Assembly (NCBI GenBank): GCA_021463165.1
Contig: JAJTWY010000002.1
Location: 124,001 to 188,000, forward strand
Direction of reading: 5' to 3'
From: Pyrinomonadaceae bacterium
GTDB taxonomy: Bacteria > Acidobacteriota > Blastocatellia > Pyrinomonadales > Pyrinomonadaceae
DNA: 64,000 nt
The notes beneath the pieces are model-generated. The model had not been told where the DNA came from, ran no database searches, and saw nothing but the letters and a program-made list of their open reading frames with translations. The position numbers and the translations under genes are program-made. Below are positions 53,050 through 62,365 of the stretch, piece after piece. Each line of letters starts with the position of its first letter. The stretch's first letter is position 1.

Positions 53050-56000
53050 TAATGAGCTTCGCCTCCCGCCTTCTTGTCATCCGTCTTTGGAGCCGCCTTT
53101 TTTTGTGGTGGCGGAACTTTATAATCAGGCATTTCCTTGTTCTGGTTCTTCAAGCTCGACAAGTATGTTGTTCGCGGCTGAGTGTTAAGCTCGTTCAACA
53201 GCTTGTAATCGCGGTGATCCTTCTTGACTTTTGCGATCTTACTTTCCTGATCATGCAGGTCACCAAAAATGATCGCATTCGTCGGACATGCCGACTGGCA
53301 CGCGGTCATTATCTCTCCGTCCCGAACCTTCCGCCCATCCTTTTCTGCCTCGATACGTGCAGCTGAGATCCGCTGGGTACAGAAAGTACACTTTTCCATT
53401 ACACCGCGGCTGCGGACCGAAACTTCCGGGTTTCGCATCAGCTTGTACTGCGGGGTCGTCCAATCCTGATAAAGTAGGAAATTGAATCGTCGAACCTTGT
53501 AGGGACAGTTATTTGAACAGTATCGGGTTCCGACACACCGATTATAGACCATATCGTTGAGGCCCTCGGCGCTATGAACCGTTGCGTGAACCGGACAAAC
53601 AACCTCACACGGTGCCTGTTCGCACTGCTGGCAGAGGATCGGCTGAAAATGTGGCCCGTCGGGGCTATTTATGTCACCTTCATAATAAGCATCTATCCGA
53701 AGCCAATGCATCTCTCTGCTACGCTCGACCTGCTCTTTGCCTACCACCGGAATGTTGTTCTCGGCCTGACACGCGATGACACACGCGTTGCACCCAACGC
53801 ACGAATTCAGGTCGATCGACATCGCCCACTTGTAATTCTGATCGTACACCGCCTGGTGCTGTTCGTACGGATAGATCGACATGGGGTATTCGTCATGCTG
53901 ATGCCCCATATCCGGATGAGCGTTAAAATCATCGAGATCCCAAACCCGAAGCAGATCACGGCCTTCCATATTGAAGTGTATCTGCGTGGACGCAATATTC
54001 GTCGTTTCGCCCTTCTTGGTGATCTCGCCAGACCCGAAATTCATAGCATCCGAACGCATCACGTCGAACACACTGTAGCCAAGCCCCTTGGCTACGTTGC
54101 CGGCACGACTACGTCCGTACCCCATGTGGATGGTAATAACGTCATCAGGCTGTCCCGGAGTTACCCACATCGGAACCGGCTTCTGGATGTCTTCGCCTTG
54201 ATATTTTAGGGTCACGAGATCTGAAAACTGATTTCCACCTCTCGTGTTTATAAAGCTCTCCCCCTGTGAACCGCCAGCGTACTCTCGATCGTCGTTATTA
54301 AGATTGATGCCGAGGCGCCTTGCTGTTTTCGGGCTAATAAGCGCCACATTCTCCCACGTGATCTTATTAATCGGATTTGGGAGCTCCTGAAGCCATCCGT
54401 TATTGCAGAACCGTCCGTCGTAGATGCTCGGATCAGGCAGAATTGCGATCTCAAGACCGCCGCCAGTAGCGGGCTTAGCCTCCGGCTGCGAGAGGAAGGC
54501 TGTCGTTACCGTAACCGTCTTTGCGGCCGACGCTGTATTAGGCACCACGCCATCGTGAACCGCCTTGCGCCAGTTATCTTCAAAATTCTTCGACGGCGCA
54601 GCGGCCGTGGGAGCGGCTGCGACCGGAGAGCCAACCGGCTTTGGCGTTTCAGCGGGCTTCGGGTTTTCAGCTTTTGCGGGCTCGGAGGGTTTCGTCGTCT
54701 CCGCAACCGAGTGGGAATCTGCCTGGCCGCTTGTTTTTGGATCAGTCTTCGTATCGGTCTTCACCGGAGCGGCGACAGCGGCAGCGGGCTTTATATCAGT
54801 CCGTTGCCAGTATTCCTTAACGATATCAAGATCCTTCTTATCGAAGCCCTCCTTTAGAAAGAGCTGGACAATCTCGTGAGCCCCCTTTCCATCGTAAAGC
54901 GGGGCGATCAGGGGCTGGATGATCGAGGCGGTCCCATCATAGGCCTTCGCGTCGCTCCAGCTTTCAAGATAGTGCTTTTCACCAACATGCCAATAGCACT
55001 GCTCCGCCGTCTCATCAAAATACTGTCCCAGATGCAGCGTGGTTTCGACCTTACGCATCCGCTCGGCGGTTAACTTCAGGTCTACGGGGGTGTTATAGAC
55101 CGGGTTGCCGCTTAATATGACCAGCATTCTGACCTTACCTGCGTCTATATCGGCGATCAATTCGCGGAGTTGTTCGATCTGAGATTTCTCAGTTCCCGGC
55201 GAAAGTGGATCGATGTAAACAACCGTTTCGCCAGCATTGCCAAGAGTCGCATTTATAGCATGAGCGAGTGCGTGAACAACTGGCGGTTGGTTGTCACCCG
55301 CAACAACAAGCGACCTGCCTTTGTGCTCGACAAGATCTTTTGCCATTGCCGCGATCCATGCCGCGTTTTCGGTGTAAGCAGAAACGGCCCCCGCAACACC
55401 AACGGCCTTGGCTATCGCCTTCGCGACCTCTGCCATCTGGCTAGGCTTAACCGCTATCCGATGTTCAGCCTTCGCCCCAGTCAGACTCATCGTCGTTTCG
55501 ACACAATACAGGCGGTTGATCGTCTTCTTTTCTTCCGAGTAGGCTCGGCCAGCTGCGAAATCCTTTATATAGGCAACGTTGAACCCCGAAAAAATATCGG
55601 CATCAAGCGAAAGTATTCGCTCAGCCTTGTCGAATTTATAAACCGGCTGAACGGCGGAGCCGAAGGCGAGTTTCGCCCCTGCAAGAACATTGTCTTGATT
55701 AACGGGTTCGTACTGGATCCACTTTGAATTTGGAAGTTCCGCCTTGACCTTTGCAAATTGATCGATCAAGGTAGGCGAAGTGACCGTCTCAGTCAGAAAA
55801 CGAATCCCCGCGCCGCCATCCGCCCGGTTTTGTTCGAGTGTCGAACGGATCTCGGCGACAAAGCCTTCCCATGTTTTTGGATTACCACGAAAAAGTATCT
55901 CTTGCGAACGGTCGGGATCGTAGATACCAAGAAGCGAGGCCTGGGCAAGCACGTCAGTGGCGCCACGGCTTCCGGGGTGGTCGGGATTACCTTCGATCTT

Positions 56001-56381
56001 TATCGGGCGCCCCTCATACGATTTGACAAGCAACCCCGTAGCAATCCCGCCGAGGGTCATTGACGTTGCAAAGAAATTCGCCTTCCCCGGCAACATCCCC
56101 TCGACCGGATTGACGTAAGGGACGATCTTTTCGGCTGGCTGAATGACACAGCCGCTGAGACCTGCCAATGCCAGCGACGCCCCCATCACTTTCACAAAAT
56201 TGCGACGGCTAAGACTGTTATCCCATTCCTCGATCTCGTGCGGATACTCTTCAGCTATCAGCCGTTTGAACTCCGGTGTATCGGCCTGTTCTTCGAGGCT
56301 ACGCCAATACCCCTTACCGTTCTGCGACAGAATGCTATCACGTAATGAGGCAAATTTAGTTTTGCTTGCTGGGCTCGACAT
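53049..56381 (-). CDS. actB: alternative complex III iron-sulfur subunit ActB
   Basis: An 1110-residue periplasmic subunit. A Tat signal with SRRNFVKVMG (residues 58-67) ends in a lipobox (LSGC, Cys78), so it is a Tat lipoprotein. The molybdopterin-oxidoreductase-like region (residues 85-770) lacks cofactor ligands as in other ActB. A Pro/Ala/Lys/Thr-rich linker, residues 531-598, splits it and is long for the family. The ferredoxin-like C-terminus carries C861/864/867/871, C917/920/925/929, a C949/C955/C959 group and C998/C1001/C1028/C1032, for three [4Fe-4S] and one [3Fe-4S] cluster. A Lys/Pro-rich tail ends it. Confidence 0.95.
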   Translation of the reverse strand: MSSPASKTKFASLRDSILSQNGKGYWRSLEEQADTPEFKRLIAEEYPHEIEEWDNSLSRRNFVKVMGASLALAGLSGCVIQPAEKIVPYVNPVEGMLPGKANFFATSMTLGGIATGLLVKSYEGRPIKIEGNPDHPGSRGATDVLAQASLLGIYDPDRSQEILFRGNPKTWEGFVAEIRSTLEQNRADGGAGIRFLTETVTSPTLIDQFAKVKAELPNSKWIQYEPVNQDNVLAGAKLAFGSAVQPVYKFDKAERILSLDADIFSGFNVAYIKDFAAGRAYSEEKKTINRLYCVETTMSLTGAKAEHRIAVKPSQMAEVAKAIAKAVGVAGAVSAYTENAAWIAAMAKDLVEHKGRSLVVAGDNQPPVVHALAHAINATLGNAGETVVYIDPLSPGTEKSQIEQLRELIADIDAGKVRMLVILSGNPVYNTPVDLKLTAERMRKVETTLHLGQYFDETAEQCYWHVGEKHYLESWSDAKAYDGTASIIQPLIAPLYDGKGAHEIVQLFLKEGFDKKDLDIVKEYWQRTDIKPAAAVAAPVKTDTKTDPKTSGQADSHSVAETTKPSEPAKAENPKPAETPKPVGSPVAAAPTAAAPSKNFEDNWRKAVHDGVVPNTASAAKTVTVTTAFLSQPEAKPATGGGLEIAILPDPSIYDGRFCNNGWLQELPNPINKITWENVALISPKTARRLGINLNNDDREYAGGSQGESFINTRGGNQFSDLVTLKYQGEDIQKPVPMWVTPGQPDDVITIHMGYGRSRAGNVAKGLGYSVFDVMRSDAMNFGSGEITKKGETTNIASTQIHFNMEGRDLLRVWDLDDFNAHPDMGHQHDEYPMSIYPYEQHQAVYDQNYKWAMSIDLNSCVGCNACVIACQAENNIPVVGKEQVERSREMHWLRIDAYYEGDINSPDGPHFQPILCQQCEQAPCEVVCPVHATVHSAEGLNDMVYNRCVGTRYCSNNCPYKVRRFNFLLYQDWTTPQYKLMRNPEVSVRSRGVMEKCTFCTQRISAARIEAEKDGRKVRDGEIMTACQSACPTNAIIFGDLHDQESKIAKVKKDHRDYKLLNELNTQPRTTYLSSLKNQNKEMPDYKVPPPQKKAAPKTDDKKAGGEAH

Positions 56382-56408
56382 TATCGTTTGCGTTCCTCTT
56401 CGTGTGCT

Positions 56409-57068
56409 CTATCTATGACAGGTCGAGCAACTCGTCATCATTTCTTTACTGCGAATCTTCAAACTTGCCTTTAGCTCAAGGCGCTCTTTGCTGTCGAGAT
56501 CGCTGTTTTTCCATTTCATGTTGTAAATCTCGGACTTTGGCCGAATAAACTCCTCAGGCGCCCGGTGACACGCAAGGCACCATTCCATCTGAAGGGTATT
56601 CTCTTGATAAACCGCAGGCATGTCGTCTATCTGACCATGACAGGTCGAGCAGCCGACGCCCTTTGCTACATGGATGCTGTGATTGAAATATGTATATTCT
56701 GGCAGGTCGTGAACCCGCTCCCAAAGGATCGGTTTATTTTCACGAAAACTCGCCTTGACGGGTTCGAGGTATGGGCTGTCCGCCCAGATCTGGCTGTGAC
56801 AGTTCATACACGTTTGCGTCGGCGGCATCCCGGCAGAGGCAGTAGTTTCAACAGTCGAGTGGCAGTACCTACAATCGATACCATCATCGCCGACGTGGTG
56901 TTTGTGACTGAACTGCACCGGCTGCTGCTTTTCCATATAGCGGCCCGTAAGGTACGAGGAACGGGCCAACTGCGTAAACGAAAACCCCGCGGTCGCCACC
57001 AAAACCACCCCCGCGAGAATACTGATCCGCGCTATGTTATTCGCACTTTTATTAAAAAATTGAGCCAT
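56409..57068 (-). CDS. actA: alternative complex III pentaheme cytochrome c ActA
   Basis: A 219-residue protein with an N-terminal membrane anchor (residues 12-32) and five CxxCH motifs: CRYCH, CMNCH, CSTCH, CLACH and a C-terminal CSTCH. FSHKHHVGDDGIDCRYCH near residue 53 is typical of ActA. It is the multiheme entry or relay subunit of alternative complex III and the first gene of the 13.6-kb minus-strand operon that runs to ctaF. About 246 bp upstream of it are intergenic and should hold its promoter; no convincing consensus was seen. Confidence 0.94.
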   Translation of the reverse strand: MAQFFNKSANNIARISILAGVVLVATAGFSFTQLARSSYLTGRYMEKQQPVQFSHKHHVGDDGIDCRYCHSTVETTASAGMPPTQTCMNCHSQIWADSPYLEPVKASFRENKPILWERVHDLPEYTYFNHSIHVAKGVGCSTCHGQIDDMPAVYQENTLQMEWCLACHRAPEEFIRPKSEIYNMKWKNSDLDSKERLELKASLKIRSKEMMTSCSTCHR

Positions 57069-57314
57069 TTTGGGTCTCTCGTCGAGAAAACTTACAACAA
57101 TAAGGCTTCGACATCTATCGTCCCAAAGGATCGACGGAATATCGATGGGCCATGGCTAAACTTAGGTTACTTCCGTAAAACTAAATCGATTTTACTAAAA
57201 GTTAGCAAAACCGCAAAACCGCACACGTTTTTCAGCTTAAGGCAGGACCAAGCCGGGAACAAACACTCTAAAATAAGTTACCTTAATAAGCCGAATTATG
57301 ATTCCCAATTCAGC

Positions 57315-58241
57315 TTAATCTGGACCGGATGCAGCCATTAGAGCCGCTCCCATGGCCGATGCATTTGCACCAAGTTCGCCGGCAACGATCTTGGTCGATT
57401 CGAACGACGGCGCAAACGAAAGCTCCCGTGCCCGTTCTCTGATAGCAGAGAGTACTGAGGATGTTGAGCTCACTATGGGGCCTCCGATAACGATTGTCTG
57501 AATATCGAGTAAGTTGATGACAGCCGCCAATGCAGTACCTACATAGCCGCCGGTTCGAGCCAACATCATCTGAGCAAAGTCATCTTCGTTCTTCGCTGCA
57601 TCAATAATATCGTCGAGTTGCAGCCGTTCTGAATCAAGTTTGCCGAGGGACGAGGTGCTGTCTTGATGAAATCGATTCCGGGTCCTACGAACAATATTCG
57701 AACTCGACGCCACATCCTCAAGACGCATCCCTTCCGAATCGATCGGAACATACCCGAACTCGCCGGCAAAACCCGAGGCACCGTGCCATATTTCCCCACC
57801 CAAAATGAAGGCACCACCAACGCCCTCGCCCAACGTCGCGTAGAATAGATGATCCGCCCCTCTACCTGCACCGCAGCGATACTCGCCGAACGCGGCCGCA
57901 TTGGCATCATTTTCAACGGTGACCCTAACCATGGTCCTCTCCTCGATGGCCTGCACGAGGTTGACATCTGACAGGCTCGGGACTAGTGCAGAATACGCGA
58001 CCCTGCCCGTCCTCCGATCTACAAGGCCGGGAATTGCGATCCCAACTCCATGGAATGACCCGAATTCCGCTTCAAGATCGTTAAGAAGTTGCGCCAGGGT
58101 TGACAGAACGTCATCTCTGCTATGCGGCGCTGAGATCACCTGCAGGATCGAGTCATCAGGACCGATCACGACCGCGTTCAGGCCAGTGCATGAGATCTCA
58201 ATGCCTACACGTCGATCGGGGTGTTTCAGGGAACTAGCCAT
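57315..58241 (-). CDS. ROK-family protein without the usual zinc motif
   Basis: About 308 residues from ATG 58241, chosen because the upstream extension lacks conserved character. The actin-like ROK fold is recognisable: GVGIAIPGLVDRRTGRVAYS, VENDANAAAFGEYRCGAG with the catalytic Asp, and LGEGVGGAFILGGEIWHGASGFAGEFGYVPI. Typical ROK sugar kinases have GHxxxxxxGxxCxCGxxGCxE next; here Tyr replaces the His and no Cys cluster follows. The N-terminal phosphate loop is also altered (GIEISCTG in place of DIGGT). It may be a glucokinase-like enzyme with a modified site or a regulator; no DNA-binding domain is present. Confidence 0.82.
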   Translation of the reverse strand: MASSLKHPDRRVGIEISCTGLNAVVIGPDDSILQVISAPHSRDDVLSTLAQLLNDLEAEFGSFHGVGIAIPGLVDRRTGRVAYSALVPSLSDVNLVQAIEERTMVRVTVENDANAAAFGEYRCGAGRGADHLFYATLGEGVGGAFILGGEIWHGASGFAGEFGYVPIDSEGMRLEDVASSSNIVRRTRNRFHQDSTSSLGKLDSERLQLDDIIDAAKNEDDFAQMMLARTGGYVGTALAAVINLLDIQTIVIGGPIVSSTSSVLSAIRERARELSFAPSFESTKIVAGELGANASAMGAALMAASGPD

Positions 58242-58473
58242 ATTCAATGCAGGGCTCTGCTGGAAACTACCCGCGATTTTAGTCAGTGGACTTCCACCTG
58301 TCAAACAGGAAAGGAGCTCGCAAGACTGAGGTCTGGCCGGCCACATTTTGTCATGAGTTCCCAGGTTGACCGGGTTGACTTGATCAATTGGTTCTTTGAC
58401 TGATATTAGTCCTAGAGCTTACTCTCTCAATGGCGTTCAAACTTTAGGAACGGACGTCTCAGAAGGCTTCGGT

Positions 58474-59253
58474 ATGGATCATCAGTTTCAGGACTTGATC
58501 GCACAATACGGGATTTATGCCGTATTTGCCTTGTGTACCGTGGAAGGTGATATCACTCTACTTGTATCAGGCACTATGGCCCATAGCGGGTTCTTTGGTA
58601 ATTGGGGCTTTCTGAAGGTAATGCTGGCGGGCACGCTGGGCGGTATCCTTGGCGACTCCGTTGGCTACGCAGTTGGCCGGATTTTTCACGAGAACGCGAA
58701 AAACTATCGTTTCTATCAGGTGGCACAGCCTCGAGTAGAAAAGCTCATTGCCAAATTCGGTGGATCAGCGATCATCATTTCCAAATATATCTATGGAATC
58801 CGGGCGGCCGTCTGCATTTTTTACGGTGTAGGGAAAATGCCTTTTCTACGGTTTCTTGGACTCAGTGCCGTCAGCTGTTCGCTATGGGTTTTTATCCTCT
58901 CCGGTCTGGGATACTTCTTTAGCGGAGCGATAACCTCGATGATCGGTGACTTCAAACAGGTCGGTTTCATCTTGTTCTTCATTGTGATGTTCGGCATCAT
59001 CGTTTTTTACGTTATGGAGCGCTACTGGTTGTCCGAAAAGGTAGAAGACGCTGATCCGGAAACTATTCACAAGATCGAGGAGAAACTGCTTGCCGTTGAG
59101 GAAGTCGGCAAGACGACTTTGCACGACTTGACCGAACGACTCCATCTGACGCGGGAACCCAATCGCGACGAAAAAGTTGAAACTGTTTCAGCAGGAGGGG
59201 TGCCTCCGTTAGCGAGCGATACTGAGCAGAGGGATAAAGAAACCACACTTTAA
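58474..59253 (+). CDS. DedA-family membrane protein
   Basis: About 259 residues from ATG 58474, with AGAAGG seven bases upstream; the in-frame ATG at 58396 has no site. The family pattern GIYAVFALCTVEGDITLLVSGTMAHSGFF and GGILGDSVGYAVGRIFH, KYIYGIRAAVCIFYGVGKMPFLRFL, with a membrane Arg, is intact. DedA proteins act as lipid scramblases or undecaprenyl-phosphate carriers. The C-terminal 60 residues are soluble and acidic, longer than in many relatives. The gene starts a three-gene plus-strand run with the GHMP kinase 35 bp downstream. Confidence 0.92.
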   Translation: MDHQFQDLIAQYGIYAVFALCTVEGDITLLVSGTMAHSGFFGNWGFLKVMLAGTLGGILGDSVGYAVGRIFHENAKNYRFYQVAQPRVEKLIAKFGGSAIIISKYIYGIRAAVCIFYGVGKMPFLRFLGLSAVSCSLWVFILSGLGYFFSGAITSMIGDFKQVGFILFFIVMFGIIVFYVMERYWLSEKVEDADPETIHKIEEKLLAVEEVGKTTLHDLTERLHLTREPNRDEKVETVSAGGVPPLASDTEQRDKETTL

Positions 59254-59288
59254 CTAACAACGCCCATTCACACATCTGATCTAATAAA

Positions 59289-60296
59289 ATGATAATCGAA
59301 TCTTCGGCACCGACGAGGGTTGACCTTGCCGGGGGCACAATTGATATTCCACCGCTGTTCCTCTTTCACGAAGGTGCGGCAACGGTAAATTTTGCGGTCA
59401 GCTTGCGGGCTCACTGCAGAATAGAGACGCGTGACGACGATCGCATCATTCTCGAGTCGATCGACCAGGATTCGGTAGTTGAAACAACAGTTTCCGATCT
59501 CGATGTCCTGAAAAGTCAACCAAAACTTGAACTTCTATCAAAGCTTGTATATTTCTTCCGCCCTGAAACCGGTTTTAAGATGACAACCAAATCAGAGGCT
59601 CCTGCAGGTGCGGGACTGGCGGGTTCGTCCACGCTAAACATAGCGTGTATCGGGGCTTTGAACAAGCTTGTCGGAGACCGGTATCCCGAGGATCGGTTCA
59701 TTCCCATAGCCGCGAACGTCGAGTGTCAGGTCATTAAGGTACCCACGGGCTTTCAGGATTACTACTCGGCGGCCTTCGGCGGCGTCGCCTGCATACATTT
59801 CGGACCTGCCGGGAACAAACGTGAAGGACTCAGCATTGACAAAGAAACCCTCGAGCGTCGTATCGCGATCTGTTACACGGGTGAGCCTCGGAATTCGGGT
59901 ATCAACAATTGGGAGATAACCAAACGTCATATAGACGGCGACGGGGACATATTCAGGATATTCGACGGGATCCGCGATACTGCGCTCGAAGTTCGTTCGG
60001 CTCTAATTCACGGGGACTGGGATTCGCTCGGGACGATCCTGGCCGCGTCTTATCCGGATCGAAAACGCCTTTCGCCAAACATTACGACCCCGCAGATGGA
60101 TCATCTGATCGAAACGGCACTTGGGAACGGTGCTATAGCGCCAAAGGTCTGCGGCGCCGGCGGTGGCGGGTGCATTGCGTTCTATTGCGAAGACGGCCGC
60201 CGGAAAGATGTAGAGCTTGCTCTCGCCGGGAAAACAGGAGCTGAAGTTCTGAATTGGAATTTGGATCCGAACGGCCTCACTGTAACTGTATCGTAA
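59289..60296 (+). CDS. GHMP-family sugar kinase
   Basis: A 335-residue kinase. Motif 1 is PTRVDLAGGTIDIPP (residues 8-22), motif 2 EAPAGAGLAGSSTLNIA (residues 103-119), and motif 3 KVCGAGGGGCIAFYC near residue 285. VECQVIKVPTGFQDYYSAAFGG places the catalytic Asp-region. The pattern resembles D-glycero-D-manno-heptose 7-phosphate kinase and related sugar-1-kinases. The actual sugar is not clear because no heptose genes are adjacent. Confidence 0.88.
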   Translation: MIIESSAPTRVDLAGGTIDIPPLFLFHEGAATVNFAVSLRAHCRIETRDDDRIILESIDQDSVVETTVSDLDVLKSQPKLELLSKLVYFFRPETGFKMTTKSEAPAGAGLAGSSTLNIACIGALNKLVGDRYPEDRFIPIAANVECQVIKVPTGFQDYYSAAFGGVACIHFGPAGNKREGLSIDKETLERRIAICYTGEPRNSGINNWEITKRHIDGDGDIFRIFDGIRDTALEVRSALIHGDWDSLGTILAASYPDRKRLSPNITTPQMDHLIETALGNGAIAPKVCGAGGGGCIAFYCEDGRRKDVELALAGKTGAEVLNWNLDPNGLTVTVS

Positions 60297-60373
60297 GAAA
60301 AGCTGTCACAATCCACAGTTGTCCGGTGTTTTGGAATTAGAACTCTAACCAAAATATCGGAGGAAATCTGTAA

Positions 60374-61267
60374 ATGAACTTTATTGCGAAAAACCTAAAG
60401 TACCTAGCGATCGCATGCGTTTCGGCTGTGATCGGGATCTGTGCAACAAACGTGATCGGACAAGAGACGGCTATCAAGGGAAAAACGACAGAAAATAGAA
60501 TCGCCTATGGTGAGAAGGTCTTTTGCTCAAATAACAATTGGTCGGACGAAGATCGTGTTTCGATTAGTGACCTGCGAGAAATGACAGTCGTCTCATCCGG
60601 GGCGCTAACCGTCGATGCTGGCCGCAATGGGGGCATTAGCGTCAAAGGCGAAGACCGAAATGATGTCCTTGTGAAGGCATGCGTCCAGGCCTGGGGACCG
60701 ACCGAAGAAGCGGCTCGGAGCCTCGCTGCCGGTATCAACGTAAACACTTCAAGCGAGATCAAAGCTGACGGACCACGGGACAGCGGATGGTCGGTCAGCT
60801 TCCAGATCGTCGTACCCAAAAATACAAATACAAAGCTTACTGCCCACAACGGCGGCATTTCGATCAGCAACGTCGATGGCAACGCTGAATTCGAGACAAC
60901 GAATGGCGGTGTCGTTGTTACTAACGCCGCGGGCAGCGTAAAGGGACGAACCATGAACGGCGGAGTTAATGTATTCCTAAGCGGCGCCACGTGGAAAGGC
61001 TCGGGCATTGATATCGAGACCAAGAACGGCGGGGTCACTCTCATCGTTCCAGAGAACTTTGCGGCCAACATCGAAACGGGTACTGTAAATGGCGGATTCA
61101 AGAGCGATATCCCTAGCCTGAATGTCACGACCGAGGACTACAAAGGTGAATCTTGGGGACGGTCGCGTTCGCATCGTTTAACGACGGCCCTGAACGGCGG
61201 AGGTCCACTGGTCAGGGTTGTGACCACCAACGGTGGTGTTAAGATCAGCACCCGCCGCGCAGAATAA
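60374..61267 (+). CDS. secreted DUF4097-like protein with NGG repeats
   Basis: A 297-residue exported protein with GGAGGA nine bases before the ATG and a signal peptide (residues 1-30, ending in VIGQE). The mature part is a repetitive beta-solenoid: NGGISVKGED, NGGISISNVDG, NGGVVVTNA, NGGVNVFLSG, NGGVTLIVP, NGGFKSDIP and NGGVKISTR, seven NGG turns spaced about 16-25 residues apart. It matches DUF4097-type adhesin-like proteins. The cellular role is unknown. A weak terminator follows at 61284. Confidence 0.85.
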   Translation: MNFIAKNLKYLAIACVSAVIGICATNVIGQETAIKGKTTENRIAYGEKVFCSNNNWSDEDRVSISDLREMTVVSSGALTVDAGRNGGISVKGEDRNDVLVKACVQAWGPTEEAARSLAAGINVNTSSEIKADGPRDSGWSVSFQIVVPKNTNTKLTAHNGGISISNVDGNAEFETTNGGVVVTNAAGSVKGRTMNGGVNVFLSGATWKGSGIDIETKNGGVTLIVPENFAANIETGTVNGGFKSDIPSLNVTTEDYKGESWGRSRSHRLTTALNGGGPLVRVVTTNGGVKISTRRAE

Positions 61268-61283
61268 CGCTTCGTACACCTTT

Positions 61284-61313
61284 GGTGCCGTCACCAAGGC
61301 GGCACCTCTCTTT
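61284..61313 (+). terminator. probable terminator after the NGG-repeat protein gene
   Basis: GGTGCCG (61284-61290) pairs with CGGCACC (61300-61306) around a 9-base loop, followed by TCTCTTT. The T run is interrupted, so the call is moderate. Confidence 0.55.
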
Positions 61314-61340
61314 AAGGAGCATTCAGACCGTTTCCTACAA

Positions 61341-61377
61341 ACAAAAAGGAAGCTGTCCCTGATCTCTCAAGGACAGC
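61341..61377 (-). terminator. intrinsic terminator on the minus strand
   Basis: On the minus strand GCTGTCC and GGACAGC form a 7-bp stem with a 12-base loop, followed by TTCCTTTTTGT. It lies 30 bp beyond the stop of the 82-residue gene at 61407, which supports transcription of that gene. Confidence 0.7.
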
Positions 61378-61406
61378 CCATCAAAGAATTGCGGTAAAAA
61401 TAAATG

Positions 61407-61655
61407 CTAAGCCGCGAGAAGGTCGTTTGACGTTTCGGCAAAAACACGTCGTCCGTTGAGAGCATCGTCGATGATCTCACGAACGGCCGAAGCATCCGGA
61501 TTGACGTCCATACGAGAACAGGCCCGTAGGTGTCTGATAATTCCTTCCGCCGCGATCTCAACGGCCTCACCGGTCAATTTTGAGAACCGGCGAGCCTGGA
61601 TATGGTCGATTTGCAGAACCCTATCTTGGAGGGTCATAGGTCTAGCTGCTGCCAC
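61407..61655 (-). CDS. small helical protein, 82 residues
   Basis: An 82-residue frame with a predominantly helical, charged sequence (PMTLQDRVLQIDHIQARRFSKLTGEAVEIAAEGIIRHLRACSRMDVNPDASAVREIIDDAL). It lies alone on the minus strand, 30 bp from a good terminator. No domain is recognised; no membrane or export signal is present. Its reality is supported by composition and the terminator. Confidence 0.6.
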   Translation of the reverse strand: MAAARPMTLQDRVLQIDHIQARRFSKLTGEAVEIAAEGIIRHLRACSRMDVNPDASAVREIIDDALNGRRVFAETSNDLLAA

Positions 61656-61964
61656 GTTTCATTCTCCTTAGTTTCAATTATTCACCCTTATAGGGCACGA
61701 GTCGCAGTGCCGCCTGGCACGACCCTAACGGAAGAATCCGAAACAACCTATTCTTCCGGCATAAAATAAGATGACCCTCCAGCCCTATAGATGCTGAAAA
61801 ACTTCCAACCGCGGCCTTCGAATCAACTGTAACGTCATCGTAACAGAAAAAACCGGGCGTGTCACTACTTTTTTTCGAGAAACCAGGAATTTTCCTACAA
61901 AGAAGGAAACCGGCAAACCACAAGATTTGCCGGTAGGACGAAAATAGGTCACATTATGCTGTTA
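61656..61964. other. 309-bp spacer between the small gene and HU
   Basis: This holds the terminator of the HU gene (61901-61934) and presumably the promoter of the 82-residue gene. An 81-codon frame at 61678-61923 on the minus strand runs through the terminator and looks like chance. I see nothing else in it. Confidence 0.5.
61901..61934 (-). terminator. intrinsic terminator of the HU gene
   Basis: ACCGGCAAA and TTTGCCGGT make a 9-bp stem with an 8-base loop; on the minus strand it is followed by TTCCTTCTTTG, 31 bp beyond the HU stop. Confidence 0.75.
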
Positions 61965-62246
61965 CTAGGCAACAGCATCCTTCATAGCTTTGCCGATCGT
62001 AAACTTGACCGTCGTTTTGGCCGGGATCTTGATAACAGCTCCCGTCGCTGGGTTTCGACCTTCGCGCGCCTTGCGGGCAGTCTTTTTCAGTTTGCCAAAA
62101 CCGGGCAGGGTAAACTCACCGTTCTTCTTAACTTCGCTTGTCGCGAGAGCTGCAAGTGCGTCAAAGAGTGCCTTGACATCCGATTTCTTAGCACCGGTCG
62201 ATTCAGCCAAGCTGCTGATGATCTCAGTCTGTGTCATACGAGCCAT
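61965..62246 (-). CDS. HU-family DNA-binding protein
   Basis: A 93-residue nucleoid protein. MTQTEIISSLAESTGAKKSDVKALFDALAAL is the dimerisation helix pair, followed by GEFTLPGFGKLKKTARKAREGRNPATGAVIKIPAKTTVKFTIGKAMKDAV, the beta arm with the GRNPATG-type tip that inserts into the DNA minor groove. The tip Pro is present. Start at the MARMTQ Met; an internal Met three residues on is possible. It compacts or bends DNA. A terminator follows. Confidence 0.96.
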   Translation of the reverse strand: MARMTQTEIISSLAESTGAKKSDVKALFDALAALATSEVKKNGEFTLPGFGKLKKTARKAREGRNPATGAVIKIPAKTTVKFTIGKAMKDAVA

Positions 62247-62365
62247 AATTGTAAATAACCTCCAGTTGGTTGTAGTTTAAAAAGTAAATTTTCAGTAAAT
62301 CTTTGCCTAAAATCGTGGAACAAGGCAAAACCCAGGGGAAAACCTATCGAATCGAGATAAGAGGT

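Noticed and set aside
61678..61923. An 81-codon minus-strand frame before the HU terminator
   Set aside because: It runs through the HU terminator hairpin, has no ribosome-binding site and no recognisable composition.
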